Below are positions 26,887 through 35,372 of a stretch of DNA of 64,000 bases, in pieces (the first letter of the stretch is position 1; each line of letters opens with the position of its first letter). Made by a program: the position numbers and the translations under genes. Source of the stretch: Beijerinckiaceae bacterium (GTDB taxonomy: Bacteria; Pseudomonadota; Alphaproteobacteria; Rhizobiales; Beijerinckiaceae); NCBI GenBank assembly GCA_947452455.1, contig CANGBX010000007.1, positions 124,001 through 188,000 on the forward strand, given 5' to 3'. The notes under the pieces were generated by a model. That model was not told where the DNA came from, did no database searches, and saw only the letters and a program-made list of their open reading frames with translations.

Positions 26887-28079
26887 ATCGCAGGGCCCTT
26901 CAGCTCCGGCGTGCGGATCGGGCCTTCGAGGCTCTTTTCCGAAAGCTTCATGATCGCGTCTTCGTCGAAAACATCGCCCATCAGCGAGGCGACTTTGTTC
27001 TCTTCAAGGGCGCGCAGGAATTTTCGGTGGATGCGCGGATCCTGATCTTCATATTCGATCTGGCGTCCGCCTTGTTTGACGGAGGTCGAGCCGCCGCCTT
27101 CATTGGAGACGCGGCGCAGCGAGATGAACGGATAGCGCGCACTGCCAATTGAACAGGCGAGATAGCGCGCAGGCGCATCTGACGTGTTGAAATGCTGGTG
27201 GAACATCCAGAACGGCGGCGTGTACATAATGCCGTGCCGCCAGGGCAGCTCGACAAATTTATCGTCACCTTCATACCAGAGCAGCGAATAGCCCGAGCCC
27301 GTCACCGCATGCACATGTGTGCCAGCGGCATGGCGATGGGCTTTCTTGTAGCGGCCAACCGGAATTTCTGACGTGTGCGAATGCATCGTGCCGTCAGCGA
27401 GCTGGAAGAAGACGTTACGCGAACCTTTGCCGCGCGTGTCCAGATCATAAAGCTTGAAGGCCGTCAGATCCTGGACGAAATTCGTCTCCCACATATTGAT
27501 GCGGCCGCTATTTTTCTTGCGATCATAAGTGGAATGGTCGCCTTCGCCTTGGAAGCGGTTTTCAGGCCCTACACGCTCGGGGAATTTGAAATCATTGGCG
27601 AAGATGAAATCTTCATTGTGATAATGATTGAGCGCCAGCGGCAGATCATTGGTGCAGGAGAGGCGCGCACTCTCATGACCTGATGTGTTGAAGATCTGAT
27701 ATTCGCAATTCAGCGGAATGGCGAAGAGCGCCTTCGGGCCCCATTCAAACGTATTCTTCGAGCCGTCGGGCAACCACACTGTGGTCGAGCCATTGCCCGA
27801 CAGCACAAAGAAGAATGATTCCGCCAGATGTTTGACCGGTTTGGTTTTGCGGGCGGGCTCTACTTCGAGGACGAAATTGGCCACAAAGTCACCGCGACCA
27901 TGCGTATGCGCAAAACAGCCGCGCGCGTCATAGCGCGCCCAAGGCTTGGTTTCGAGCGCCAGCAAGTCATGGCCGAAATCGAGATGGATCGGAATCTCTT
28001 GGCGTGTCGCCCATTCCATATAGGGGTCGCGGAAAATGGCCTCGCCATTCGAGGCGAAATTAATGTCGTCTTGAGCCAT
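26883..28079 (-). CDS. Bicupin protein (gentisate-dioxygenase-like fold)
   Basis: The ATG at 28079 has GGGGGA upstream. The 398-residue protein has two cupin domains: one around residues 80-130 with SFFFVLSGNGSTTVWLPDG, and one around 230-300 with KKAHRHAAGTHVHAVTGSGY and a YTPPFWMFHQHFNT stretch rich in metal-ligand histidines. Bicupins of this size include gentisate and 1-hydroxy-2-naphthoate ring-cleavage dioxygenases, but I cannot assign one. It converges with the Bug-type gene at 25804, overlapping by four bases. A role in aromatic-acid oxidation is plausible from the neighbours. Confidence 0.8.
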   Translation of the reverse strand: MAQDDINFASNGEAIFRDPYMEWATRQEIPIHLDFGHDLLALETKPWARYDARGCFAHTHGRGDFVANFVLEVEPARKTKPVKHLAESFFFVLSGNGSTTVWLPDGSKNTFEWGPKALFAIPLNCEYQIFNTSGHESARLSCTNDLPLALNHYHNEDFIFANDFKFPERVGPENRFQGEGDHSTYDRKKNSGRINMWETNFVQDLTAFKLYDLDTRGKGSRNVFFQLADGTMHSHTSEIPVGRYKKAHRHAAGTHVHAVTGSGYSLLWYEGDDKFVELPWRHGIMYTPPFWMFHQHFNTSDAPARYLACSIGSARYPFISLRRVSNEGGGSTSVKQGGRQIEYEDQDPRIHRKFLRALEENKVASLMGDVFDEDAIMKLSEKSLEGPIRTPELKGPAI

Positions 28080-28256
28080 AGCGTCCCCCGGTTTCTTCTT
28101 GCTTGAGGTTGTAATTGATAGGCTAGGGGCTGGCATGAGTCAAAAAATCGGGTCAAGTCCAAAGGCTTGGATGAGGCGTCTAAACCAGTTAGACATGACC
28201 CTCTAAAAGTCATGATGTCGATATCAACCAGACATCAGATGAGGGAGGGGTTTCAC

Positions 28257-29018
28257 GTGGATTTTCTCGGCACGCCCGATATCGGGCCGCTGCTCTTTTT
28301 CGGGCTGACCCTCGCGTCTTTTGTCACGGCCTTTATCGGCGTGTTTACGGGCACTGCAGGTGGCGTCATTCTTCTCGCACTCATGGCGATGGTCATGCCG
28401 CCCACTGTGCTAGTGCCGGTGCATACAGTCGTGCAACTGGGCTCCGGTGTGTCGCGCACGATCATCATGTGGCGCTATGTGATGAAGCAAGTCGTGCCGC
28501 CCTTCATCGTGGGCGCGGCAATCGGGGCAGCTGTCGGTGCCAAGACATTCATCGCGCTGCCTGTCACGTGGCTGCAGGCCATCATCGGCGGCTTCATTCT
28601 TCTTGTGACATGGATGCCAAATCTTGGCCGCATGGGCGCTGAAAAAGGCCGCTTTGCCGTTCTGGGCTTTTTCGCAACTTTCTTGGGCGTTTTTGTCAGT
28701 GCAACAGGGACTTTTCTTTCGCCCTTCATTGCGAGCGCTGCGCCGGATCGGCGCAACCATGTAGCGACACAAGGCGCTTTGATGATCTTCGTCCATATTT
28801 TGAAGCTCATCGCCTTCAGCTTCATTGGCTTTGCGATCACCGCCTATCTGCCGCTGATTGCGGTCATGATCGCATCGGGAGCTGCCGGCAATTGGCTTGG
28901 CGAAGTGGCGTTGCATCGCATGCCTGAGAAGAAATATCGCCTGACGTTGAAAATTATTCTCACCCTTCTGGCGCTGCAACTCTTGTCGCGCGCTGTGGCT
29001 GAGGCAGGGCTCTGGTAA
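28257..29018 (+). CDS. TSUP-family (TauE/SafE) membrane transporter
   Basis: I favour the GTG at 28257 because AGGGAGGGG precedes it by seven bases; upstream in-frame methionines (28212, 28215) lack a site. The 253-residue protein has about eight hydrophobic helices and a two-fold repeat with the conserved FTGTAGGVILLAL and SATGTFLSPFIA segments of the TauE/SafE family. Members export sulfite, sulfoacetate or related organic anions across the inner membrane. It is monocistronic with a strong terminator. Substrate unknown. Confidence 0.87.
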   Translation: MDFLGTPDIGPLLFFGLTLASFVTAFIGVFTGTAGGVILLALMAMVMPPTVLVPVHTVVQLGSGVSRTIIMWRYVMKQVVPPFIVGAAIGAAVGAKTFIALPVTWLQAIIGGFILLVTWMPNLGRMGAEKGRFAVLGFFATFLGVFVSATGTFLSPFIASAAPDRRNHVATQGALMIFVHILKLIAFSFIGFAITAYLPLIAVMIASGAAGNWLGEVALHRMPEKKYRLTLKIILTLLALQLLSRAVAEAGLW

Positions 29019-29022
29019 AAGA

Positions 29023-29052
29023 AAAGGGTGAGGATTTCTCCTCACCCTTTTT
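29023..29052. terminator. Bidirectional terminator after TSUP gene
   Basis: Thirteen-base stem AAAAGGGTGAGGA / TCCTCACCCTTTT separates the TSUP gene from the convergent CMD-family gene. Confidence 0.9.
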
Positions 29053-29055
29053 GTT

Positions 29056-29658
29056 TTAGCCAATCGGCATGAGCGGCTTTCGGCCCTTATGCAATTGCAT
29101 ATCAAATGTGGTGAGCAGCGCTGCTGTCGAGGCATGTGTGCCCATCATCAAAACAAGATCAACCAGCTGATTGGGGCCGAAGATTTTCTTCGCCTGCGCG
29201 AAGAGTTCCGGGCTGACCTTATGGTCGCGCCAGACGGCGCGGCCCAGTTCAATCACCACGCGATCGGCTTCATCCAGACCATCTGTCGGGCGATCATGTT
29301 TGATGACGTCAATCACATCTTGCGGCACGCCGGCCTTCACACCTTCCGGCTCATGGGCGACCCATTCAAACTGCTGGTCCATGCAGCGCGAGGTGATGAG
29401 CAAAGCAATTTCGCGAATGCGCGGTGTGAAGCCTGCTTCATTGCGCAAATAGCGGCTGATGGAAGATTGCGCTTCGCTGGTCTTGGGGGAATAGAGCATG
29501 ATGCCGGTCGGGCCTTGCAGGCCCGCAATATTGCCGCCATTGGCGGCGCGGTCGTAGCGGCGTTGGCCGACTTCATCCAGCTCTTCGCGCTTCAGCAGCG
29601 GCAGGCGAAAGCCGGATTGCGGATCAATATCGGCTGGCCATTTTACGTCGTCACTCAT
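29056..29658 (-). CDS. Carboxymuconolactone decarboxylase (CMD/AhpD-like) family protein
   Basis: The 200-residue all-helical protein has the family core ISRYLRNEAGFTPRIREIAL followed by ITSRCMDQQFEWVAHEPEG. The E-W-x-x-H block is conserved, but the second cysteine of the AhpD CxxC pair is missing (C-M-D-Q), so it is closer to the decarboxylase branch than to redox-active AhpD. The start has GGGAGGA. It is probably the last gene of a leftward set with the MFS transporter (31 bases apart) and methyltransferase. A role in protocatechuate degradation is possible, as pcaHG lie in the window, but this is not the typical PcaC length. Confidence 0.82.
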   Translation of the reverse strand: MSDDVKWPADIDPQSGFRLPLLKREELDEVGQRRYDRAANGGNIAGLQGPTGIMLYSPKTSEAQSSISRYLRNEAGFTPRIREIALLITSRCMDQQFEWVAHEPEGVKAGVPQDVIDVIKHDRPTDGLDEADRVVIELGRAVWRDHKVSPELFAQAKKIFGPNQLVDLVLMMGTHASTAALLTTFDMQLHKGRKPLMPIG

Positions 29659-29689
29659 CTCGTATCCTCCCGGTTTGTTTGTTTCGTTG

Positions 29690-30925
29690 TTATTCTTTCA
29701 TGGGCCCGCTGATGACCCGCAGGATGAAGGGCAGCACAGCCAACAAGACGGCAACGAGGCCGGCAGCGGGCAATCCTGCAAATGCGATCAAGGGGCCTGT
29801 GACAAAGGAAGCAAAAATGGTGCTGGTCGCACCGAATGAATCATTGACGCCGATGGCACGACCGCGTTGAGCCGTTTCAACTTTATCAGCGATATAGGCT
29901 GTCGCTGCGACATTGGCACCGGCCCATCCGAGGCCGACGAGAAATGTGCCCAAGGTCACAGTGATCATATTGGGCGTGAACGAAACAAGTGCCGCGCCAA
30001 TCAGCGAGATGAAGACGCCCGGGAACATGATGTAGGAGCGCCCGAAACGGTCTGCCAATTTGCCAATCGGAATGGTGAAAGCAAACATGCCTGCAGAGTG
30101 GAATGTATGCGAGACAGCAATCGCAAAAAGAGAATGGCCATGCTCATGCAGAACAAGCGATGTCAGCACCATGACGATCGACATATTGCCCGTGCCCGCG
30201 CAATTGGACAGGATGGCGAGGCGGATCGAGGGATCAGACAAAAGCTTTTTGGCACTGAAAGTCTGGTCAGAGACGGTTTCTTTTTTCACGCTCGGCGGCA
30301 GGTCTTTCCAGTAATCGCGCAAATTCATGCCGATCTCTTTGGGATCAGGCCTGACAAAGCTGACAATCACCACGCCCGACAAAATGAGCACGGGCAAGAA
30401 GAACCACGGCATGCCGAGCGGATCGGTATTGGTGATTTTCGACAGCTTGTCGGCGAGATTGACCATCAGCGGGCTGAGCAGAAGTGAAAACAGCGAGCCC
30501 AGTGCCAAATAGCCAAGCGCCTGCGCGCGCATGGAGGGCGGGAACATATCCGTCACGCCAACGCGCATCTGCTGGGCGCCATTCATGCCCATGCCGAACA
30601 TCAACAAGCCGATGATAAACAGCTCAATGGACTTCACAAGCATGGCAGTGCCAAGCATGAGGCTGCCGATTAGTGCCAGCGCGAGGCCCAGAAAAATACC
30701 GCGCTTACGCCCATAAGCATCGGTGATTTTTCCCATCGGATAGGCGACGAGAAAGCGGCTGATGCCGATCAATCCGACAGACAGGCCCGCAAGCGCGGCA
30801 GAGCCGGTCAGCGCTTGCACCATCAGCGGGCCAAAGCCGTAAGAAAATTGCATGCCCGCGCCAGTAAAGCTCTGCGACATGGAAAAGAGCGCGACATTCT
30901 TCTTGATCAGCGCAGGCACTTTCAT
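29690..30925 (-). CDS. Major facilitator superfamily transporter
   Basis: The 411-residue protein has twelve predicted hydrophobic helices. It has the MFS inter-helix 2-3 motif as GKITDAYGRKRGIFLG and its counterpart IGKLADRFGRSYIMFPG in the second half. It likely exchanges a small organic solute or drug across the inner membrane. The start has AAGGGA. It sits between the methyltransferase and CMD-family genes with gaps of 26 and 31 bases. Substrate unknown. Confidence 0.9.
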   Translation of the reverse strand: MKVPALIKKNVALFSMSQSFTGAGMQFSYGFGPLMVQALTGSAALAGLSVGLIGISRFLVAYPMGKITDAYGRKRGIFLGLALALIGSLMLGTAMLVKSIELFIIGLLMFGMGMNGAQQMRVGVTDMFPPSMRAQALGYLALGSLFSLLLSPLMVNLADKLSKITNTDPLGMPWFFLPVLILSGVVIVSFVRPDPKEIGMNLRDYWKDLPPSVKKETVSDQTFSAKKLLSDPSIRLAILSNCAGTGNMSIVMVLTSLVLHEHGHSLFAIAVSHTFHSAGMFAFTIPIGKLADRFGRSYIMFPGVFISLIGAALVSFTPNMITVTLGTFLVGLGWAGANVAATAYIADKVETAQRGRAIGVNDSFGATSTIFASFVTGPLIAFAGLPAAGLVAVLLAVLPFILRVISGPMKE

Positions 30926-30951
30926 CGAACAGCGATCCCTTTTATTTTTTC

Positions 30952-31557
30952 TTATTTATAGCCGATGAGATCGATGACGGCGGCCATGCCAGCGTGGCCA
31001 GCGCCTTCGGACATATGCGTGTCATATTCCTTGATCTCGAAGCGCGAGAGTTTGGCAAAACCTTTTTCGAGCATAGAGCGCGTGTAGAGCCGCTCCACTT
31101 CCTTTGGCCCGCCGGTTTTATACTCGAGTTGTTTGGGTGTGTAGCCTTCGAGCAGCAAAAGCCCGCCGGGCTTGAGTGCGCGGATCATGCCATCCCATTT
31201 GAGTGTGCGCTCTTCAGGCGTCGAAAACTGCGTGAAAATTTCAACGACCACATCGAATGTATTTTCCGGATAGGGCCAGGCATGCACATCTACACATTCG
31301 AGTGTGATGTTGACGCCGCGGCTCTTGGCAAGCGCGCGGGCCTTGTCTTGCGCATTGGAGGAGAAGTCGATGGACGTCACATCGAGCCCTTGCTGGGCCA
31401 GCCATACGCCGTTGCGTGCCTCGCCATCTGCAACGGCCAGTGCTTTGCCGCCTGTCGGGAGAAGGTGTTTTTGCGCGGCGAGAAAGGCATTGGGTTCTTC
31501 GCCGAAAATATAGTCGGGCACCGCATAGCGGCCCTGCCAGCGAGCGTGTTCGCTCAT
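30952..31557 (-). CDS. Class I SAM-dependent methyltransferase (TehB-like)
   Basis: ATG 31557 has AAGGGAGGA upstream. The 201-residue protein has the SAM-binding motif I as ALAVADGEARNGVWLAQQG, an acidic motif II in VTSIDFSS and motif IV/post I in FDVVVEIFTQF. The sequence resembles TehB-type thiopurine/tellurite methyltransferases. Next to a sulfur-sensing ArsR module, it could methylate a reactive sulfur or metalloid species (inference). It is separated from the YeeE genes by a hairpin at 31580-31601. Confidence 0.87.
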   Translation of the reverse strand: MSEHARWQGRYAVPDYIFGEEPNAFLAAQKHLLPTGGKALAVADGEARNGVWLAQQGLDVTSIDFSSNAQDKARALAKSRGVNITLECVDVHAWPYPENTFDVVVEIFTQFSTPEERTLKWDGMIRALKPGGLLLLEGYTPKQLEYKTGGPKEVERLYTRSMLEKGFAKLSRFEIKEYDTHMSEGAGHAGMAAVIDLIGYK

Positions 31558-31579
31558 CTTCACATCCTCCCTTATGGCA

Positions 31580-31610
31580 ACGCCGGCCACGAGGCCGGCG
31601 TCCTTTTTCT
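31580..31610 (+). terminator. Hairpin between YeeE gene and methyltransferase gene
   Basis: The stem ACGCCGGCC / GGCCGGCGT with loop ACGA is followed by TCCTTTTTCTC on the plus side. The T-run lies on the plus strand although both neighbouring genes are on minus, so its role is uncertain: it may stop antisense transcription or act as a weak terminator or processing site for the minus transcript. Confidence 0.55.
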
Positions 31611-31624
31611 CGTTAGTGGCGAGT

Positions 31625-32173
31625 TTAGCTTTTTTGCTGGCGCTCTGCCCAGACAAAAAAGGCGATGGCCACAAGGGTCAGGCCCGCAAACCACACAGGC
31701 GACGGGATGCCCGTCACATCGGGCAGGCGGATTTTGCCATAAGCGCCAACGGTCAGAATATTGGCCTTCACCCAGTCGAAGGACAGAGCGAAGAGAATGC
31801 CGCCCGCAATCATGCCCAGCGCGCCGACAAGGGCATGTACGCTGCCTGTCGCAATGGCGGCAAGGCCCGTGCCGGGGCAATAGCCATAAAACACCATGCC
31901 GATGCCAAACAGGCCCGCGCCCAGTGCGACGCCCAGCAGATTGGTATCCTTGACCGCATATTTGGCCAGATTGGCATCGGTGAGTGCCATCACGCCAACG
32001 CCCCCCACAATGATGGCGGTCAGCATGACTTTCAGCACGGTGTAATCTTTCAAGCGGAACTGGTTTTCAATCACATCGCAGCTCGTCACGCGGCCGCGAT
32101 GCAGAAGAAAGCCAAAAGCGGCGCCGATGAGAAGGGCAAGGGCAATGCTGCCCGGAGCAAAAAGGTCAGTCAT
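31625..32173 (-). CDS. YeeE/YedE half-transporter, second component (PmpB-like)
   Basis: The ATG at 32173 has GAGGAGC upstream. The 182-residue membrane protein has about five hydrophobic helices and the family cysteine motif GYCPGTGLAAI. It also has C in GRVTSCDVIENQFRL. YeeE/YedE (DUF395) proteins import thiosulfate-like sulfur compounds, with conserved cysteines along the channel. Here the transporter is encoded as two half-proteins; this one starts 11 bases after the first half. The pair plus an ArsR sensor matches the pmpAB part of BigR operons. Confidence 0.87.
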   Translation of the reverse strand: MTDLFAPGSIALALLIGAAFGFLLHRGRVTSCDVIENQFRLKDYTVLKVMLTAIIVGGVGVMALTDANLAKYAVKDTNLLGVALGAGLFGIGMVFYGYCPGTGLAAIATGSVHALVGALGMIAGGILFALSFDWVKANILTVGAYGKIRLPDVTGIPSPVWFAGLTLVAIAFFVWAERQQKS

Positions 32174-32184
32174 GATGGTGCTCC

Positions 32185-32742
32185 TCAAGCTTTCTTGGCG
32201 TGGAACAGAACGAAGGACGCGATGAGCCCTGTGGCAAACATCACGGCAAGAAAGAGCCAGCTGGAAACAGCCAGCTGCAAGCCCCCTGAAATGCCGTGGC
32301 CGCTGGTGCAGCCGCCCGCAAGCCGCGCGCCATACATGATGATCACGCCGCCCAGAAACGCGTAGGTGAAGCGTTTCCACACAGAGCCGCCTATTTCCTG
32401 CTTCCAGACCTCAGGCACGAGTTCAATCTTGAATGTGCCTGACATGATGGCGGAGACGAAAGCACCGATCATAATGCCGACGAGAAAGAGAACGCCGTAA
32501 TCAAATGCGAAGGGGGCAAGCTTCCAATAGGTATTATTGGCAACAGCGTCACTTCCCAGAAGCGGAATGGCGACTTCGCCCGCGAGGCGGCCATAAGCAG
32601 TCGTCACGCCAATCGGATCTTTGGCGATGGCGAAAGCGATCCAGCTCAAAACACCAATACCAGCGCCAGCGAGATAGGGTGTCCAGTCGAGGCGAGAGGC
32701 GTTGGTGCGCGTGCCCGCATTGTCCAATGTTGCCATACTCAT
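32185..32742 (-). CDS. YeeE/YedE half-transporter, first component (PmpA-like)
   Basis: The 185-residue membrane protein has the diagnostic motif LAGGCTSGHGISG, a conserved cysteine site of the YeeE/YedE sulfur-transport family. It has four to five hydrophobic helices. Its ATG overlaps the stop of the ArsR gene (ATGA), so it is translationally coupled to the regulator. Together with the next gene it should form one thiosulfate- or polysulfide-type channel in the inner membrane. Confidence 0.88.
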   Translation of the reverse strand: MSMATLDNAGTRTNASRLDWTPYLAGAGIGVLSWIAFAIAKDPIGVTTAYGRLAGEVAIPLLGSDAVANNTYWKLAPFAFDYGVLFLVGIMIGAFVSAIMSGTFKIELVPEVWKQEIGGSVWKRFTYAFLGGVIIMYGARLAGGCTSGHGISGGLQLAVSSWLFLAVMFATGLIASFVLFHAKKA

Positions 32743-33083
32743 TTGGCATTTCCTTTTGCTTTGAGCTTGGTTGGATTCTGCGCAGGCTTATCTGCGCAAA
32801 ATAGTTCGTACAGAACGGCCATCACGCGTGAGGCATCGTCATTGGCCAGCGCGTAATAGATCGTCTGTGCATCGCGTCGCGTGACGACCAGGCCGTCTTC
32901 GCGCAATTTGGCGAGATGCTGCGACAGAGCCGATTGACTTAAACCCACGGCCTCCATCAGAGTTCCAACGGACCGTTCGCCTTGGTGCAATTCGCACAAA
33001 ATCATCAAGCGATGTTTGTTGGCGAGCGCCTTCAAAAAAGCTTCGGCCTTTTCGGCCTTGGGGAGGAGTTGCTGTATATTCAT
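32739..33083 (-). CDS. ArsR-family regulator of the BigR/SqrR sulfur-sensing type
   Basis: The 114-residue winged-helix protein has recognition helix region SVGTLMEAVGLSQSALSQHL. Only two cysteines are present, C30 in MILCELH and C96 in LFCADK, 66 residues apart. This is the spacing of the redox pair that forms persulfide or tetrasulfide bridges in BigR (C42/C108) and SqrR. The metal-binding CVC motif of ArsR/SmtB is absent. It is the first gene of an operon with two YeeE/YedE proteins, and AT-rich inverted repeats flank its start. It should repress the operon until sulfide or persulfide appears. Confidence 0.88.
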   Translation of the reverse strand: MNIQQLLPKAEKAEAFLKALANKHRLMILCELHQGERSVGTLMEAVGLSQSALSQHLAKLREDGLVVTRRDAQTIYYALANDDASRVMAVLYELFCADKPAQNPTKLKAKGNAK

Positions 33084-33170
33084 AAAATCTAATTTAGATA
33101 TTTCTAATAAAAAGGCAAGCGGGTTTTGGATAATAGTCTCTACATGTCTAATATACTGTATCTAAACGAT
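33084..33170 (-). promoter_or_regulatory. Operator/promoter candidate of the ArsR-YeeE operon
   Basis: The AT-rich stretch contains ATCTAA-T-TTAGAT (33087-33099), overlapping TTAGA-TATT-TCTAA (33094-33107), within 25 bases of the start codon. Further TCTAA half-sites lie at 33147-33151 and 33161-33165. BigR proteins are known to bind AT-rich palindromes overlapping their promoter, so this is the probable autoregulatory site. Confidence 0.6.
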
Positions 33171-33196
33171 TTATCTGGTTTCAGCGTCCCTTCCGC

Positions 33197-33299
33197 CGTC
33201 CTTGCGAGCGAAGCGAAGCAACCCAGAAAAGGGTCCGACCGGCATGTTTGCTGAGTGAGTCTGGATTTCCACAGCGCCTTCGGCGCTTCGCAATGGCGG
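33197..33299. repeat. Interspersed palindromic repeat, family A, degenerate copy 2
   Basis: It begins CGTCCTTGCGAGCGAAGCGAAG, has CAACCCAGA and TCTGGATTTC arms and ends CTTCGCAATGGCGG. Substitutions and altered spacing show decay compared with the copies at 45214 and 59317. Confidence 0.75.
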
Positions 33300-33315
33300 T
33301 CCGGAGCAGTGCTCC

Positions 33316-33660
33316 TCAGCGGTCATCTCTCAACAGGCGGCACTCGTCGCTGCGCTTGCCGCCATTGCCGAACAGATAAGATATTTGCCCGGAATATTTA
33401 TAATTGAATTCGAACTCTGTGCCGCGCCCGCTGATATAGCCGCGCGCGAAGACGGTTCCGTTTTCGCGCTTGATGCCGCGCACAACGAGCTGCGTTACGG
33501 CACCTGTTGCAGTGAGCGTCGATGTCATCAGGCCACGATCATCGTCAATCATCAGATCATAAGCAGCTGATCCGCTGCCACAGGAGAGGCTCATCACGCC
33601 AGCATGCGCAGGAAGCGCAAAAGCCGCCAGAAAAAGACTGGCTGTGATCGATCTTTTCAT
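33316..33660 (-). CDS. Small secreted protein of unknown function
   Basis: The 114-residue precursor has a clear signal peptide (MKRSITASLFLAAFALPAHA, cleavage before GVMS). The mature part of about 94 residues has two cysteines (SLSCGSG and DECRLL) that could form a disulfide, and alternating patterns suggesting a beta-rich fold. No family recognised. It lies alone between a decayed repeat and oxyR, in the same direction as oxyR with an 87-base gap. Confidence 0.65.
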   Translation of the reverse strand: MKRSITASLFLAAFALPAHAGVMSLSCGSGSAAYDLMIDDDRGLMTSTLTATGAVTQLVVRGIKRENGTVFARGYISGRGTEFEFNYKYSGQISYLFGNGGKRSDECRLLRDDR

Positions 33661-33747
33661 CTGCTGGTTCCAAGCTTCGCAAGGGCACGTGACCAGCTCA
33701 CATTTACCCCCGCACTTGTATGAACGGGCGTTACATTTTGCGACCTT

Positions 33748-34653
33748 TTAAAGCGCAGGCGCGAGGCGGAAGCTGAGTTCCTTGGCCAGATACTCAAAAG
33801 TCGCACGCCGTCCTGATGTCGCGCGAAAGGCAAGGCCAATCCGGCGGAAGCTCTGTTCGCCTGACAGTGGCGTGCAGCCAACATCAAGGCCGCGCAGCAA
33901 GCCGCCTTCCACAGCCATTTGCGGAAGCAATGTTACGCCAAGCCCGCTGCCCACCATTTGCACGAGCGTGTGCAGGCTTGTGCCTTGGAAAGTATGATTG
34001 CGCCTTGCTGTTTCCAGTGCGCAGGCGGCGAGCGCATGGTCGCGCAGGCAATGGCCATCTTCGAGCAGCAGCAGATCATCGCTGACAATTTCACTCGGCA
34101 AAATGTCTTCGCGTCCGGTAAAGGCGTGGCCTTTTGGATAGACAACCCAAAAACGATCGCGTGCGATTTCTATCGATTCAAAATCGCCCGCGTAGGGCAG
34201 GGCGATAATGGCCGCATCCACTTCGCCTTCTTCAAGACGCGACAGCAGCACGGCGGTTTGCTCTTCGCGAAGATAGAATTTCATGTCCGGCAGGCTGTCA
34301 CGCAAAGGCGGCATGATGCGCGGTAGAATGAACGGACCGACGGTCGGGATCAGCCCCAGATGCAAGGGGCCAGACAATGGGTCCTGCGCAGCCAAAGCCG
34401 TGTCGACCAATTCTTCTGCGCCCGAGAGCAGGGCGCGTGCGCGCTCGGCGATGTCACGGCCAATGGGGGTCGGCACCACGGAGCGTTTGGTGCGTTCTAA
34501 GAGACGGACGCCAAGAATCTGCTCCAGCTCTTGAATGCCGGCGGAAAGGGTGGATTGGCCGATCAGGCAGGCCTCAGCCGCCTTGCCGAAATGGCAATGG
34601 TCAACAACGGCCACAAGAAAGCGCAGCTGGCGCAGAGTGGGGAGGATTTTCAT
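33748..34653 (-). CDS. oxyR: Hydrogen-peroxide sensor OxyR
   Basis: The 301-residue LysR protein has an N-terminal HTH (LRQLRFLVAVVDHCHFGKAA, STLSAGIQELE). The redox pair is C202 and C211 in DGHCLRDHALAAC, nine residues apart exactly as C199/C208 of E. coli OxyR. Oxidation by peroxide forms the disulfide that activates transcription. It is divergent from ahpC-ahpF, its standard target, across a 139-base gap containing phased ATCG/CGAT elements. Confidence 0.95.
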   Translation of the reverse strand: MKILPTLRQLRFLVAVVDHCHFGKAAEACLIGQSTLSAGIQELEQILGVRLLERTKRSVVPTPIGRDIAERARALLSGAEELVDTALAAQDPLSGPLHLGLIPTVGPFILPRIMPPLRDSLPDMKFYLREEQTAVLLSRLEEGEVDAAIIALPYAGDFESIEIARDRFWVVYPKGHAFTGREDILPSEIVSDDLLLLEDGHCLRDHALAACALETARRNHTFQGTSLHTLVQMVGSGLGVTLLPQMAVEGGLLRGLDVGCTPLSGEQSFRRIGLAFRATSGRRATFEYLAKELSFRLAPAL

Positions 34654-34792
34654 AGGAAAACCACTAATCGATAAAAACGATCAAAACAATCGAAATTATT
34701 CACTTTTTATGGATGTAAAACAGCCGTAAAGAGCCCATGTCCTTTTCCAAGGGGTGGCGTCGCCAGCCCGGTTTCAAAGCAGGAGAAAACGC
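34654..34792. promoter_or_regulatory. oxyR/ahpC divergent regulatory region with OxyR-like operator
   Basis: Tetramers ATCG (34667-34670), CGAT (34678-34681) and ATCG (34689-34692) are spaced by 11 bases, the helical phasing of OxyR contacts. The site adjoins the oxyR start, so it may autoregulate oxyR and activate ahpC. The ahpC ribosome site AGGAGA precedes ATG 34793. Confidence 0.55.
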
Positions 34793-35356
34793 ATGTCGCT
34801 GATCGGTTCACAGATTAAGCCATTCAAAGCCCAGGCCCTTAAGGGCGGCAAGTTCATCGAAGTGACCGACCAGTCGCTGCACGGCAAGTGGTCCGTTGTG
34901 TTTTTCTACCCGGCTGACTTCACCTTCGTCTGCCCGACCGAGCTCGAAGACCTCGCCGACAATTATGCCGAATTCCAGAAGCTCGGCGTCGAAATCTACT
35001 CGGTCTCCACCGACACGCATTTCGCGCATAAGGCTTGGCACGACACATCGGCCGCCATCAAGAAGATCCAGTACACAATGGTCGGCGACCCGACCACGAC
35101 GATCTCGCGCAACTTCGACGTGTTGATCGAAGAAGCAGGTCTGGCTGATCGCGGCACTTTCGTTGTCGATCCGCAGGGCAAGATTCAGATCGTGGAAATC
35201 ACCGCTGGTGGCGTTGGCCGCTCGGCGACCGAACTGCTGCGCAAGATCAAAGCAGCTCAGTATGTCGCCTCGCATCCGGGTGAAGTCTGCCCGGCCAAGT
35301 GGCAGGAAGGCGAGAAGACACTCGCCCCGTCGCTCGACCTCGTCGGCAAGATCTAA
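34793..35356 (+). CDS. ahpC: Alkyl hydroperoxide reductase AhpC (2-Cys peroxiredoxin)
   Basis: The 187-residue peroxiredoxin has peroxidatic C47 in [13 protein letters not shown] and resolving C166 in [10 protein letters not shown], the same positions as in E. coli AhpC. It reduces hydrogen peroxide, organic peroxides and peroxynitrite in the cytosol, recycled by AhpF. The start at 34793 follows AGGAGAAAAC; an upstream in-frame ATG (34754) has no site. ahpF follows after 111 bases with two hairpins between. Confidence 0.97.
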   Translation: MSLIGSQIKPFKAQALKGGKFIEVTDQSLHGKWSVVFFYPADFTFVCPTELEDLADNYAEFQKLGVEIYSVSTDTHFAHKAWHDTSAAIKKIQYTMVGDPTTTISRNFDVLIEEAGLADRGTFVVDPQGKIQIVEITAGGVGRSATELLRKIKAAQYVASHPGEVCPAKWQEGEKTLAPSLDLVGKI

Positions 35357-35372
35357 GTCCCTTACGCAAGCG

